Below, one piece after another: positions 43,873 through 54,584 of a stretch of 64,000 bases of DNA. The stretch comes from Heterohyrax brucei (taxonomy: Eukaryota; Chordata; Mammalia; Hyracoidea; Procaviidae). A program made the position numbers and the translations under genes. Under the pieces are notes generated by a model that searched no databases, had not been told where the DNA came from, and saw nothing but the letters and a program-made list of their open reading frames with translations. The DNA is taken from NCBI GenBank assembly GCA_028571685.1, contig CM053143.1, positions 154,064,329 through 154,128,328 on the forward strand, in the 5' to 3' direction. How positions within the stretch are numbered: the stretch's first letter is position 1; the number at the start of each line of letters is the position of its first letter.

Positions 43873-44351
43873 TTGAGCCATCTAGTGCTGCTTTAACAGA
43901 AATATCACAAGTGGGTGGCTTTATCATAAGAGAAATTTTACTTTGTCACAGTCTAGTAGGGTAAAAGTTCAAATTCAGGGCATCAACTCCAGAGGAAGGC
44001 TTTCTCTGTTGGCTCTGGAGGTAGGTCCTTACCATCAAGCTTCCCCTGGATTGGAAGTTTCTGAGGTTTAGAGACTCTTGTCCTTTCCAAAGGACATACT
44101 CAGCTCCCGGCACTGCTTCTTAGTGTTATGAGGTCTCCAAATGTCTCTGCTAACTTCTTTCTTTTATATAGTGAGATTGTCTCAAGGCACTACACAATCT
44201 TATACATTGTGTCCTGCCACAACAACACAACTGCCACCATCCTCTCTCATTAACATCATAGAGGCAGAGTTTACAGCATGGAGGAACATCACACTATACC
44301 AGGAATCATAGCCTAGTTAAATTTCTGTGGGGTACAATTCAATCCAAGATA
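43873..44351 (-). mobile_element. MaLR-like LTR, slightly truncated
   Basis: CCATCTAGTGCTGCTTTAAC start lacks the terminal TGTCTTAG; ends CAATTCAATCCAAGATA. Confidence 0.8.
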
Positions 44352-45044
44352 ACCACCTTACTCAGATTTTTGATCTGCTTCTTCTATGTTCCATTTTCTT
44401 TAATATCTTACTTTCTTTGGACTGACTGAGGACCTTTAAAAAAAATTCAATTCTGTAAATTCTTGTTGTAGATGCACTAGGTACTACAACAGGCATATTT
44501 ATCAAAAATACAGTAGTGATTGGTTCTTTTTCCTCTACTTGAAAAATTTGTGGACTTTAATATACTAGCATTCCAGTTTTTTCCTTCTGACTTAATGCTC
44601 TAGTGGTTTATTATAATTGTCTATGTAATTCTTCATGCGAATTATTGTTTTATATACTTAATATTCACTTATAATTACTTCCTGCATCTCTGATCTTCCA
44701 AAGGGTATTATTTTCTTTTTGTCTGAATGACATCCTTAAATATTTTATTTTTATTTATTTTGCTTTGTTATTTAGATGGCAGTGGGTTCATTATATTTTA
44801 ACTGAAAATGAAATGCAGGGTTGGAAATTATTATTTTTTTTTACCATTTCAAAACTATTGTCCCATTGTTTTCTGATCTCTAATGTTGCTGTTGAGAAAT
44901 TAGCTGTCAGTCTAATCACTGAAGCTTTGATGGCAATCTGTCTCATTTCTCTGGTTACTTTTGAGATATTAGCTTTGATTCTGGTCTTTAGCAGTTTTAT
45001 AACATGGTGAACTTTTTCTTTTATTTCATCAGTACAAAGGAGCA

Positions 45045-45308
45045 AATACTGCCTGATGCTGGGCCATCCCCATGATTAGTTGCAGAGCAGTCTATTCTGA
45101 TCCATAGGGTTTTTACTAGCTAATTTTTAGAAGTAAATTGCCAGGTCTTTCCTCTTAGTGTGTCTTAGTCGAAAAGGTATTCTTGCATCATAGCAATACA
45201 GAGCCCGTCTCCAATGAATGAGTAGTAGCTGTGCACAAGGCACATTGGCCAGAATCACATCTGGGTCTCCATCATGAAAAGTGAGAATTTTACTACTGAA
45301 CCACTGAT
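45045..45308 (-). repeat. tRNA-Gly-derived composite SINE, near full length
   Basis: Reverse complement shows the tRNA-Gly-like head (CAGTGGTTCAGTAGTAAAAT), the CAGCTACTACTCATTCATTG block, the RTE 5' leader block and the RTE-like tail (GCAACTAATCATGGGGATGG). It is the most complete example of this SINE in the window. Confidence 0.82.
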
Positions 45309-45329
45309 TTTCGCATCCTTGTCTTGATA

Positions 45330-45503
45330 TGTTTTCAATTGCTAACTGAAAGGTGGACAGTTTGAGTCTACCAGCAGATCCAACAGGCAAGAAGATTTGA
45401 TGATCTGTTCCCAGAAAGATTATAACCTAGGGAGTTCTATGGGGCAGTGAAAATTCAGTCACTGTGAGTTGGAATTGACTCAGTGGCATATAACAACAAC
45501 AAG
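45330..45503 (+). repeat. AfroSINE variant with RTE-like core
   Basis: CAATTGCTAACTGAAAGGTG B-box area, GATGATCTGTTCCCAGAAAG core, TGAGTTGGAATTGACTCAGT tail, ending ACAACAACAAG. Confidence 0.78.
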
Positions 45504-45514
45504 AAGATCATAGT

Positions 45515-45838
45515 AAAGAACTACTAGTAGTAATGTGTCACACACTATGAAATCCAAATTGCTTGCTGTGATATATAAGGGCCTGCATGACATAGCCTCT
45601 GTCTGTCTCACTGATTTTATATCAAACTGTTTCTTATATGCACAGCCATCTTTCTAGTAATCAAAGATACCAAGTCCATTTCTGCCTTAAAGTTGTACTT
45701 CTATTTTCTCTGTGTGGGGCTCTTTTGTCCTAAATTATGACTTTTTCCATCCCATCATTAAAGGTCCAGTTTCAGGTATCAGCTTTGTAGAGAGGTGTTC
45801 TCTATCTAAAGAACTATCATACTTCTTATTCTCCTAAC
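45515..45838 (+). mobile_element. L2 LINE fragment
   Basis: ATATATAAGGGCCTGCATGA, then TTTCAGGTATCAGCTTTGTA and AGAGAGGTGTTCTCTATCTA follow the L2 3' region order. Confidence 0.7.
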
Positions 45839-46559
45839 ACAGAGTCCGGGGGCCATCTCTTCTGGGGACCCTGCAGTCTATTGGACCATCAAGTCTGAAC
45901 TTTTTTCAGTATGATTTTTGTACCCTATCTCTCTCCCACTTTGTCAGGGACTCTGTTGTATTCCCAGTCTGGGCAGATCTTGGTGGCAACAGGGCACTGT
46001 CTAGTTCTGGTCTCATGCTGATACAGTCTCTGGATTATATGACCCTTTCTGTCTCCTGGGCCATATTTTCCTTTTGTCTTTGACGTCCTGCATTCTCCTC
46101 TGCTCCAGGTAGATTGGGACCAATAGATGTTTCTCAGATGGTCACTTGCTACCTTTTAAGACCCCAATGCCACTTGCCAAAGTGGGATGCAGAACATTTT
46201 CTTAAAAAACTCTGTTATGCCACTTGACCTAAAAGTCCCCTGAAACCATGGTCCCCAGACCCCTGTCCCTGCTACCTAATCTCGTTGAAGTGTTTGGTTA
46301 TAGTTAGGAAACTTCTTAGGTTTGGTTTGGCCCCATGAAGCTGACTTCTGTTTTGCTGCGTGTTGTCCCTTCTTTAACTTACTTCTCGTCTGTTCTCAGT
46401 AGCCCTCTCCACCTTTGTAACCGTCGAAGACTTTTTCCCCCGTGTTTAAACAGTTTTTCAGTCCTCATTTAGTGATCTCATAGAATATTTGCCCTTTTGC
46501 ACTGACTAATTTCACTCAGCATGTCTTCCAGATTCCTACATATTATGAGATATTTCACA

Positions 46560-48120
46560 AATTCATCATTATTCTTTATCATTGCATAGTATTCCAGTGT
46601 GTGAATATACCATACTTTGTTTGTCCATTCATCTGTTGATGGGCACTTAGGTTGATTCCATCTTCACTATTGTGGGCAGTGCTACAGTAAACATTGGTGT
46701 GCGTGTATCTATTTGTGTGACAGCCCTATTTCTCTCAGATATATTCAAAGAAATGAGATTGCTGAATTGTATGGTATTTCTATTTCTAGCTTTTCAAGAA
46801 AGCACCAGATTGATTTCTAGGTGGTTGTACCATTTTACATTTCCACAAGCAGTGTGTAAGGGTATCAATTTTTTCACAGTATCTCCAACATTTATTATCT
46901 TGTATTTTTTGGATTAATGCCAGCCTGACTGGGGTGACATGGTATCTCAGTGTAGTTTTGATTTGGATTTCTCCAATGGCTAATAATCATGAGCATTTCC
47001 TCATGTATCTGTTAGCTGCCTGAATGTCTTCTTCGGTGATGTACCAGTTCATATCCTTTGCCCGTTTTTTAATTGGATTACTTGTCTTTTCATTGCTGAG
47101 GTTTTCCAGTATCTTGTAGATTTTCAAGATTAGGTACTGGCTGGATTTGTTTTTATGTTTCCTAGCCTGTAGGTTATCTTTTTCTTTTTTGATGAAGTCT
47201 TTTGACAAGTTTAAGTGTTTGATTTTTAGGAATTCCTAGTTGTCTATTTTCTGGTGTTTGCACATTGTTAGTAATGTTTTGTATTCTGTTTATGTTGTGT
47301 ATTAGGACTCCCAGCACTGTCCATACTTTTTCTTGAATGATCTTGATTGTTTTAGATTTTATATTTAGGTCTTTGATCCTTATTTTTTTGTGCATAGTGT
47401 GAGATATTGGTGTTGTTTCATTTTTTTGCAGATGGATATGCAATTATGCCAACACCTTTTGTTAAAGACACTGTCTTTTACTCAGCTTATGGCCCTTGAA
47501 CTTTGCCAAATATTAGTTACTTGTAGGTGGATGATTGGATGTTTGGATTCTCAGTTCTCTTTTGTTGGTGTATGTATCTGATGTTGTACCAGTACCAGGC
47601 TGTTTTGACTATTGTGGCAGTATTACACATTCTAAAGTTGGATAGTGTGAGGCCTCTCACTTTATTCTTCTTCAGTAATGCTTGACTTATCCAGGGTTTC
47701 TTCCTTTTCCATATTAAGTTGTTGATTTTGTCCTTCATCTCAGTAAAAATACTGTTGACATTTGGATCAAGATTGCCTTGTGTCTATGGATTGCTTTGGA
47801 TAGAAGAGACATTTTCACAATGTAGAGTCTTCCTATCCATGAGCAAGTAGGTTTCTCCACTTATGTAGGGCTTTTTTGGTTTCTTGAAGTAGTGTCTTGT
47901 AGTTTTCTTTGTATATACCTTTTAAATCTCTGGTTAAATTTATTCCTAAGTATTTTATTTTCTTGGAGGCTATTGCAAAGGCTCTTAATTCAGTGATTTC
48001 CTCTGATGTTTTCTGTGTCAGTGTAAAGGAATTTGTCATGAATTGAATCGTGTCCCCCCCAAAATAGGTGTAGCCACATGGCTGTGCCATGATTCCCAGT
48101 ATCTTGTGACTGTCCTCCAT
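46560..48120 (-). pseudogene. L1 ORF2p relic, several frames
   Basis: Minus-strand fragments at 46987-47208 (AKDMNWYITEEDIQAANRYM), 47174-47443 (IRIKDLNIKSKTIKIIQEKV), 47517-47738 (KDKINNLIWKRKKPWISQAL) and 47833-48033 (YLGINLTRDLKGIYKENYKT) are the familiar order of L1 ORF2p downstream of the RT core. They lie in different frames with stops between them, so the protein is lost. The LTR at 48034-48558 interrupts the same reading unit. Confidence 0.88.
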
Positions 48121-48558
48121 TTTGTGGTTTTCCTATGCTCTATGTTAAAGGATTAGGGTGGGACTGTAAATCCCTTTATAAGATCACCTCCCTGCTCCAC
48201 TATAAAGGGAGTTTCCCTGGAGTATGGCTTTCCCCACCCTTAATCCTTTCATCCTGCAAGAGATAAAGAGAAAGATAAGCAAGCAGGGATTTTGGAACCT
48301 CCTACCATTAAGAAAGCAGCACTGGGAGAAGAGTGCGTCCTTCATACCTGAGGTTCCTGCCCCAAGGTGCTCCCTGAACAAAGACTGATGCGATACCGGA
48401 CTTTCCATCTGAGCCAACAAAGGGAAAAGCCTTCCCCTGGAGCAGACACCCTGAATATGGACTTGTAGCCTACTGGAGTGTGTAAGAATAAACCTTCCTT
48501 TGTTAAAGCCATCCACTCTGTGGTATTTCTGTTAGAGCAGTCCTAGCTAACTAAGACA
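48034..48558 (+). mobile_element. MaLR-like solo LTR in L1
   Basis: Starts TGTCATGAATTGAATCGTGT, ends CTAGCTAACTAAGACA. Flanks GAATT (48029-48033) and GAATC (48559-48563) are a 5-bp duplication with one change; the L1 host word is GGAATCCAAG. Confidence 0.88.
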
Positions 48559-48883
48559 GAATCCAAGTGATTTTTATGTCATCTTGTATCCTGACAGTTT
48601 GCTGAGCTCTTCTATTTGTTCCAGTAGTTTCTTTGTGGCTTTTTTAGGGTTTTCTGTGCGTAAGGTCATGTCATCAGCAAATAGAGATACTTTTACTGGC
48701 TTCAGAGAATGAATGCGACAGTATTCTCTCCTTTCCTGTGCTCTGAAATATCTTAATAATTTTGGTGGTAACTCTTATCTAAGAGTTTTGTAGAAATCTC
48801 CAGTGAAGCTGTCAGGGCCAGAACTTGTTGCTGTTGTTGTTGTTGCTGGGAGTTTTTAAATAACCTATTCAATCTCTTCTTTT

Positions 48884-49833
48884 TGCCGGAACCCAGCCTC
48901 GGCAGGGTCTGGGATCACAGAGGGACGGGTGGTGTTGGCAAAGAAGAAATGATGAGACTAAGACAACCAGGAATCTGGAGATTCGCAGCCCATCAGGGTC
49001 TGTCTTTCTTTATTTTTTATATATTCAGTGAGTGACATGATTTCTTTGACCACATAAGCTGTTGGCTGATACCTTGTGGTCTTTTTTCATGTTAAAGGGT
49101 TTTTTAGGTAATGGCCCAAGGCAAGTATATTGTGGTTATAATCAACAGTGAAAACAAAGTTATGCCGTGAGCTTAATCAGTTCTATCTATGCTTCAAGGT
49201 TAAACGGTACAGGGGAAGGGGTAAACTCATCTAAAGGTTATAATCCTTCTTTGCTCTTTATTTTATCTCTTCCTGTGGGGACAGTAAACACTTACCATCC
49301 CCCACTCTATGCCTTTCTTAAACTGTTCTAAGAAGGGTATTTCTTTAGTATTTACTCATTTGCCATACCAAGTATAGTAGACTTGGGAGCCTATCCATCT
49401 TCCTGATGCAGGGAATGGGATGTCTATATCTAAGAGCTGTGTGGGGGGTCGTTCCTGGGGAGCTTCCCAGGGCCTTCCTGCAATCTAGCTTTTCACATGT
49501 GGAGGGGGATGTGCAGTTGGGGGAAGCCAGCAGGGCTGGGCTGGCCTTGGCATTACCAGGCTGGGCATTCCTGGGCTAGGCATTCCCAGGCTGGGTGTTC
49601 TGTGTCAGGATTCATTAAGCCGAGGGGGTTGTAAAACCCTTCTTAGAAGGCATCTTCTTTGATCCTTGTGCCAGGAAATAAGGGGGTATTTTTGAGGAAA
49701 GTTTAATTGGGATGCAAAATATCATCAGGGAGAGTACGGCCAGAAATATGTCAGGGGTGAGATGCATCCGCCTGCCATCACATAGGCTTGTAGCTTTGCT
49801 CACAGAGGCCTTTGTGGGTGACAGGCCTCGGCA
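48884..49833 (-). mobile_element. ERV2-type (betaretrovirus-like) solo LTR with 6-bp TSD
   Basis: 950 bp, from TGCCGGAACCCAGCCTCGGC to GGCCTCGGCA on the plus strand. TCTTTT flanks it at 48878-48883 and 49834-49839. In LTR sense (minus), TATATAAA (complement of 49016-49023) is followed almost at once by AATAAA (complement of 49009-49014), so the polyadenylation signal precedes the expected start site. A 6-bp duplication and this layout point to class II. No internal genes remain. Confidence 0.82.
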
Positions 49834-49933
49834 TCTTTTGTTGTGGGTTTATTTAATTGTTCTACCACCATATTACTTTAGATAGATAGTGTGGTTCTGC
49901 AGATTTGTGCATTTCCTCTAGGTTTTCACATTT

Positions 49934-50872
49934 GTTGTTGTTGCTTGTAGGTGTCATTGCAACCATAAAAACAACAGAAGGAAACATTGCCCTATCCTGC
50001 ACCATGCCAGAGTTGTTTTTATGCTTAAGCCCATGGTGACAATAACTGTGTCAATCCATCTCCTTGATGGTCTTTGTCCTTTTTGCTGACCCTATACTTT
50101 ACTGAGCATGATGTCCTACTCCAGGGACTGATCTCTCCCGATATGTCCAAAGTATGTAAGATGCAGTCTTGCCATCCTTGCATCTAAGGAGCACTGTGGT
50201 TGTACTTCTTCAAGAATCTGTTCTTTTGGCGGTCCATGGTACATTCTCTTCTCCAGCACTACAATTCAAAGTCATCAATTTTTTTCTATCTTCCTTAGTC
50301 ATTGTCCAAATTTTTTATGCACATAATGTAACTGGAAATATTGTGGCTTGGGTCAGGTGCACCTTAATCTTCCAAGTGGCATCTTTACTTTTCAACACTT
50401 TAAAGAGGTCTTTGCAGCTGATTTTCCCAAACCAATGCATCTTTTGACTTGATTGCTGCTTCCATGGGTGTTGATTGTGCAACCAAGTAAAATCAAATCC
50501 TTGACAACTTCAATCCTTTTCCCATTTATCATGATATTGCTGACTAGTCCAGCTGTGAGGCTTTTTGTTTTCTTGATGTTGAGGAGTAACCCACACTGAA
50601 GGCTGTGGTCTTTGATCTTCATCAGTAACTGTTTCAAGTCTTCTTCCATTTTAGCAAGCAAAGTTGTGTCATCTGTATAACACAGGTTGTTAATGAGTCT
50701 TCCTTCAGTACTTATGCCTTGTTCTTCTTCATGTAGTCTAGCTTCTCAGATCATTTTGTCGGCATAGTGATTGAAAAGGAATGGTGAAAGGATGCAACTC
50801 TGTCACATGTCTTTCTAGACTTTAAACTGTGCAGTGTCCCCTTGTCTTGTTCACACGACTGCCTCTTGATAT
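49934..50872 (-). mobile_element. RTE LINE 3' part inside L1
   Basis: GTTGTTGTTGCTTGTAGGTG start. It includes the distal RT frame 50392-50661 (MINGKRIEVVKDLILLGCTI) and ends near GCCTCTTGATATGTAGG. Broken by stops. Confidence 0.88.
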
Positions 50873-52995
50873 GTAGGATTATTAATTTCCTGTGTGGTTA
50901 CCTTAGTGTTTACCCAAATTTTTCTACATTTAAACCTGTTTTCATTTCTTTATATTACCTTGACTTCCTTTCCATATGAAAGATATATGACTGCAATTTT
51001 TTTAAGCCCTTTTTGTTATAATGTCATCTTTGTTTCCTTATTTTCAGTGTTTTGCCTTTATTTTTGTGATTCCCTTTCTGGGTTGATTTCTGTTTGGTCT
51101 GTTCTGTGTTCTATTCTTGGGATGTTATCTGATGTTACCAATTTTCTAAATGAAGGATCCCCTTCAGTATTTCTTGCAATTTTCATTTGGTTTCTGCAAA
51201 TTCTCTAAATTTCTGTTTATCTGGAAGTTTCCTCATATCACTATAATATTTGAGAGATAGTTTTGCTGGATATATAATTCTTGGTTGGCAATTATTTTCC
51301 TTAAAGGCTTTGTATATGTCATCCTATTGCCTTCCTTCCTGCATGATTTCTGCTGAGTAGCCTGAGCTTTGTCTTACTGATTCTCCTTTGTACATTATTT
51401 TTCATTTGTCCTTAGCTACTTTTAAAACGGTCTCCTTATCTTTCATTTTGACAAGTTTAGTTATAATACACTTTGGTGTCTTTCTTTTGGGACTTAATGC
51501 ATAGAGTTCAACAAGTGTTTTGGATAGATGTCTTCTCATTTTTCATGACATCATGGAAGTGTTCTGTCAACAAGTCTTAGACATTTCTTTCTCTATCTTC
51601 TGTTATCCTCCCCTGTTCTGGCATTCCAGTCACTTGTAGATTTTGTCTCTTGATAGAATACCACATGATTCTTAGTGTATTTTTTTTTTTTTAATTCTTT
51701 TACCTCACTTTTCCTCAAATATGTTGGTGTCACATTATTTATCTTCCAGCTCACTAATTTGGCCTTCCATTGCTTCATGTCTGCTCTTTTGACTTTCTAT
51801 TGATTTATAATTCTGTAATTTTATTATTAATCTTCTGAATTTCTACTTCCTGTCTCTCTTTGCTTTCTTACAGCCTGTTCAATTTGTCTTTATGTTATGA
51901 TGCATTTTGCCTCATCTCCTTCCTAATCTCTTGGCAAGCTCTAAATATCAACCTTTTGTATTCTACTTGCAATAATTCTTGAAGCTCACTTTACTGGAAA
52001 ATTTCTTGATTCTTTGTTTTGGGAACTTTCTGAAGTCTTAGTGGTCTGCCTTTTTAAGTGATTTGATATTGACTGTTGTCTCTGAGCCATCAGTAAGTCG
52101 TTGTATTTATTTATTTTATGTTTCCTTACTGTGTTCTAGCTTCTTGCTTTGTTTTATTTTGAAATGTTCACATAGACTGGTCAAGTGTGTTAGTTTGACT
52201 ATTGGTGCCTTAGAGAGTTTAATGTCTTCTTGCCAGGTAGTTAGAGCTGTTACAGGCATGTGAGCCTGGCAGTCTATCTACTTTTCTTGTATGGGTTCTG
52301 TTCAGGTGTTCTGGTATTCAGACAGCAAGTCTGTAGTGCAGGCTTTCCCCTGCAGTTCTAGATTTACAGGGGTGAATGAAGTAAGCACAGGTAACTGAAC
52401 TCATGTGCTGAGAAAGTCAGGGGTCTGACAGCCACCCTAACTGTGAGCAAGGCATGTCTCTTATGCTTTCTTCTAGGTGAAACAACTGTTTCTGTCCTGA
52501 ATTTACAGTTTAGGTGAGTTGGAAGCTCCCCCTCAACCCTCTACTCTCTGTTAAGTTGTTCCCTCTACTAGGAGAATGACTTAGAGTACTCATAAAGTGT
52601 TTTGCTCCTGGCTCAGTAATGGTGTCATAATCTAGAGGTGGGCACCATGCAGACCAGGGAGGAGAAAGCCTGGGGAAAGGGAGACAGGTTTATCCTAAAG
52701 GAAAGTGCATGGTAGGTTAGAAGCAAGCTGCTTGGCTTTTAATGGTCGAGTACCACTTTTCACTGGTTCTGGGGATGTCAGCGGATTCATCACTGCTGCC
52801 TTTCCCACTGAGGAGTGTGCTTCCCAGTGCCATTGCTCTGATTACCATGCTGGCTGCAGCCATGCAGGCAGTTCAGGCCTGGCAATGTCCAGAGCTCTTG
52901 CAGTGTCATATATAATTGATTCATTTGTTCTTTTGAGTCTCTGTTATTGATGGGAATAGAGCAAGTATCTACTCTGCATACTGGCCTCACCCTTC
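50873..52995 (-). mobile_element. L1 5' half (5' UTR and ORF1 region), minus strand
   Basis: GGATTATTAATTTCCTGTGT onward follows antisense L1 text: ATAGTTTTGCTGGATATATA, CCTGTTCTGGCATTCCAGTC, TTCACTAATTTGG-like phrases (51750-51760), and CTCTGAGCCATCAGTAAGTC near the UTR boundary. 52150-52995 is GC-richer and fits a 5' UTR. It may belong to the same L1 as 45840-49933 with an internal deletion, or to a second element. No intact ORF1. Confidence 0.7.
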
Positions 52996-53290
52996 CCATG
53001 TTTTACATTTTATCTGTGATTTAGTTAGACTAACTACTCTAACTTCTGTCCTTTATCCATATTAAAGCCAGTTAACAATACTGGTACCTGCCTAGTAACT
53101 TCAGCGTTGCTTGTAGAGTTTATTGTGCCAGAAAAAATTGCAAATGGATTTGACAAGAAGCAGAGCTGGTGGGTGGAAAGGTATTGGCAGCTCCCAGGGC
53201 AGTTGCCTTAGGGGTTTTGTTAGGAAGGCTCATCCTCCTCTACAGCCTTCCTATGTTGGTGTGGGTGGTCAGCTCAGCAACTTGTTAAGC
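52996..53290. other. No gene seen
   Basis: Single-copy sequence without recognisable features. Confidence 0.45.
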
Positions 53291-53291
53291 A

Positions 53292-53445
53292 CCTACTCTG
53301 TTGCCGTTGAGTTGATTTCAGCTCATAGCAACATTATAAGATAGAGTAGAATTGCCCACAGGGTTTCTAAGAAGTGCCTAGTGGATTTAAACTGCTGACC
53401 TTCATTTTAGCAGCCAAACTCTTGACACTGAACCGTCAGGGTTTC
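53292..53445 (-). repeat. AfroSINE, near full length
   Basis: CTGTTGCCGTTGAGTTGATT tail, CAGGGTTTCTAAGAAGTGCC body, head CCGTCAGGGTTTCC. Confidence 0.88.
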
Positions 53446-53499
53446 CATTCCTGATAAGGTGCTGGGATTATTAAAACTAGTAGAATAATTTCCTTGCCT

Positions 53500-53985
53500 T
53501 CAGTGTGCTCTGTACCTTGTTGGGGTAGAGTCATGTCATGGAGGATTAAAAGCCACACATTTCTCTGGCTCCTATCTTTGATTTGGGCTGGCTCTGTCAC
53601 TCTCTTTGGCCAACAGAATGTGGTAGAACCAATGTTGTGTAACTTTTGAGGCTGGGCATTAAGAGACGTATAGCTTTTGCTTTTGGCCCTCTTAGAATGC
53701 TTCTTCTTAAAAGCCAGCTGCTGTGTAAGGAGGCTGACTGGCCTGAGGTGACCATACTGCATGGAAGCCCAGACTAGCCACAAGGAGTAAGTGTGTGAGA
53801 GCAGCACTGGGGCACCACACATGTGAGTGAAGCCTTCCTGGTCCTTCTTTTTAGCCCAGCCACTAGCTAAGTGCAGCTGAATGAGTTACCTCAGTTGATA
53901 AGACATGGAACAGAACTGTTCAGCCAACACTTGCCTAAATTCATGACCCATAAAATTGTGAGTAAATAAAATGGCAATTATTTTG
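53500..53985 (+). mobile_element. Old MLT1-type LTR
   Basis: GGGCTGGCTCTGTCACTCTC, TGGCCAACAGAATGTGGTAG, AAAGCCAGCTGCTGTGTAAG and AAATTGTGAGTAAATAAAAT follow the order of an old MLT1 LTR, ending near the polyadenylation region. Confidence 0.65.
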
Positions 53986-54018
53986 ACTCACTTAAGTTTA
54001 GGGGTAGATGTGATGCAA

Positions 54019-54058
54019 AGAAACAAAAAAACAAACCCACTGTTACTGAGTTGATTCC
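54019..54058 (-). repeat. 40-bp micro-AfroSINE with perfect 14-bp TSD
   Basis: Only the 3' tail (ACCCACTGTTACTGAGTTGA) and an A-rich end are inserted. TAGATGTGATGCAA flanks it at 54005-54018 and 54059-54072. Confidence 0.9.
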
Positions 54059-54324
54059 TAGATGTGATGCAAGTATCAGTAATTCAAATACACGTTATAT
54101 ATGTGTGTTTCACTATTCTTAGATAACGATGGAGGTATGTATAGCATGTTACAGGACCACAGAGCAGGGGTACCTGAGATAGTCTGGAGAAAATGTGGTA
54201 ATGGGTGTATGGTCATGAAACATTTCTCAAAAGGAGATTTCTTGATTGGAGTCTTCTCAAAAGACCTAAATACTAGCCAAGCTTAGGGAAGGGTGAAGGC
54301 TATCTAAAAACCAACCAACCAAAC

Positions 54325-54518
54325 CAAACCAGTTGTGTGGAGTTGATTCTGATGCTTGATGACCCCGTGCTTTTCAGAGTAGAATTGCGTTATAGGGAGT
54401 TTTCAATGGCTGTGATCTTTCGAAAGTAGATCTTTAAACTTTTCTTCCAAGGTGCCTTAGGGTGGATTCGAACCACCAGTCTTTGGGTTAGTAGGCTGTT
54501 GTGCCATTCAAGGACTCC
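54325..54518 (-). repeat. AfroSINE variant with RTE-like core
   Basis: GTTGTGTGGAGTTGATTCTG tail, TTTTCAATGGCTGTGATCTT and CTTTTCTTCCAAGGTGCCTT core, head at GTGCCATTCAAGGACTCC. Confidence 0.78.
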
Positions 54519-54584
54519 GGCATCTGTACAGGTATGGGGGAACTGAACAAAAAAAGCATAATCAGCAGTATGGTACATACATGG

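Larger units (their letters stand above)
42434..45040 (-). mobile_element. Old L1 (L1M-type), ORF2 to 5' region
   Basis: Antisense L1 text continues from the RTE (GTGAGGTTGAACACCTTTCA) through CTTTGAACCCATGGGTTTGT, TGTAGGAGTTCAGTGCAGTG and TGCTGTTGAGAAATTAGCTG. It is interrupted by an MLT2 LTR and a MaLR-like LTR. No intact frame. Confidence 0.75.
45840..49933 (-). mobile_element. L1 LINE, 3' UTR and ORF2, interrupted by two LTRs
   Basis: The 3' UTR covers 45840-46540 (lacking the extreme 3' end) and ORF2 covers 46541-48033, 48559-48877 and 49834-49933. The host sequence reads cleanly across both LTR insertions. Confidence 0.9.
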
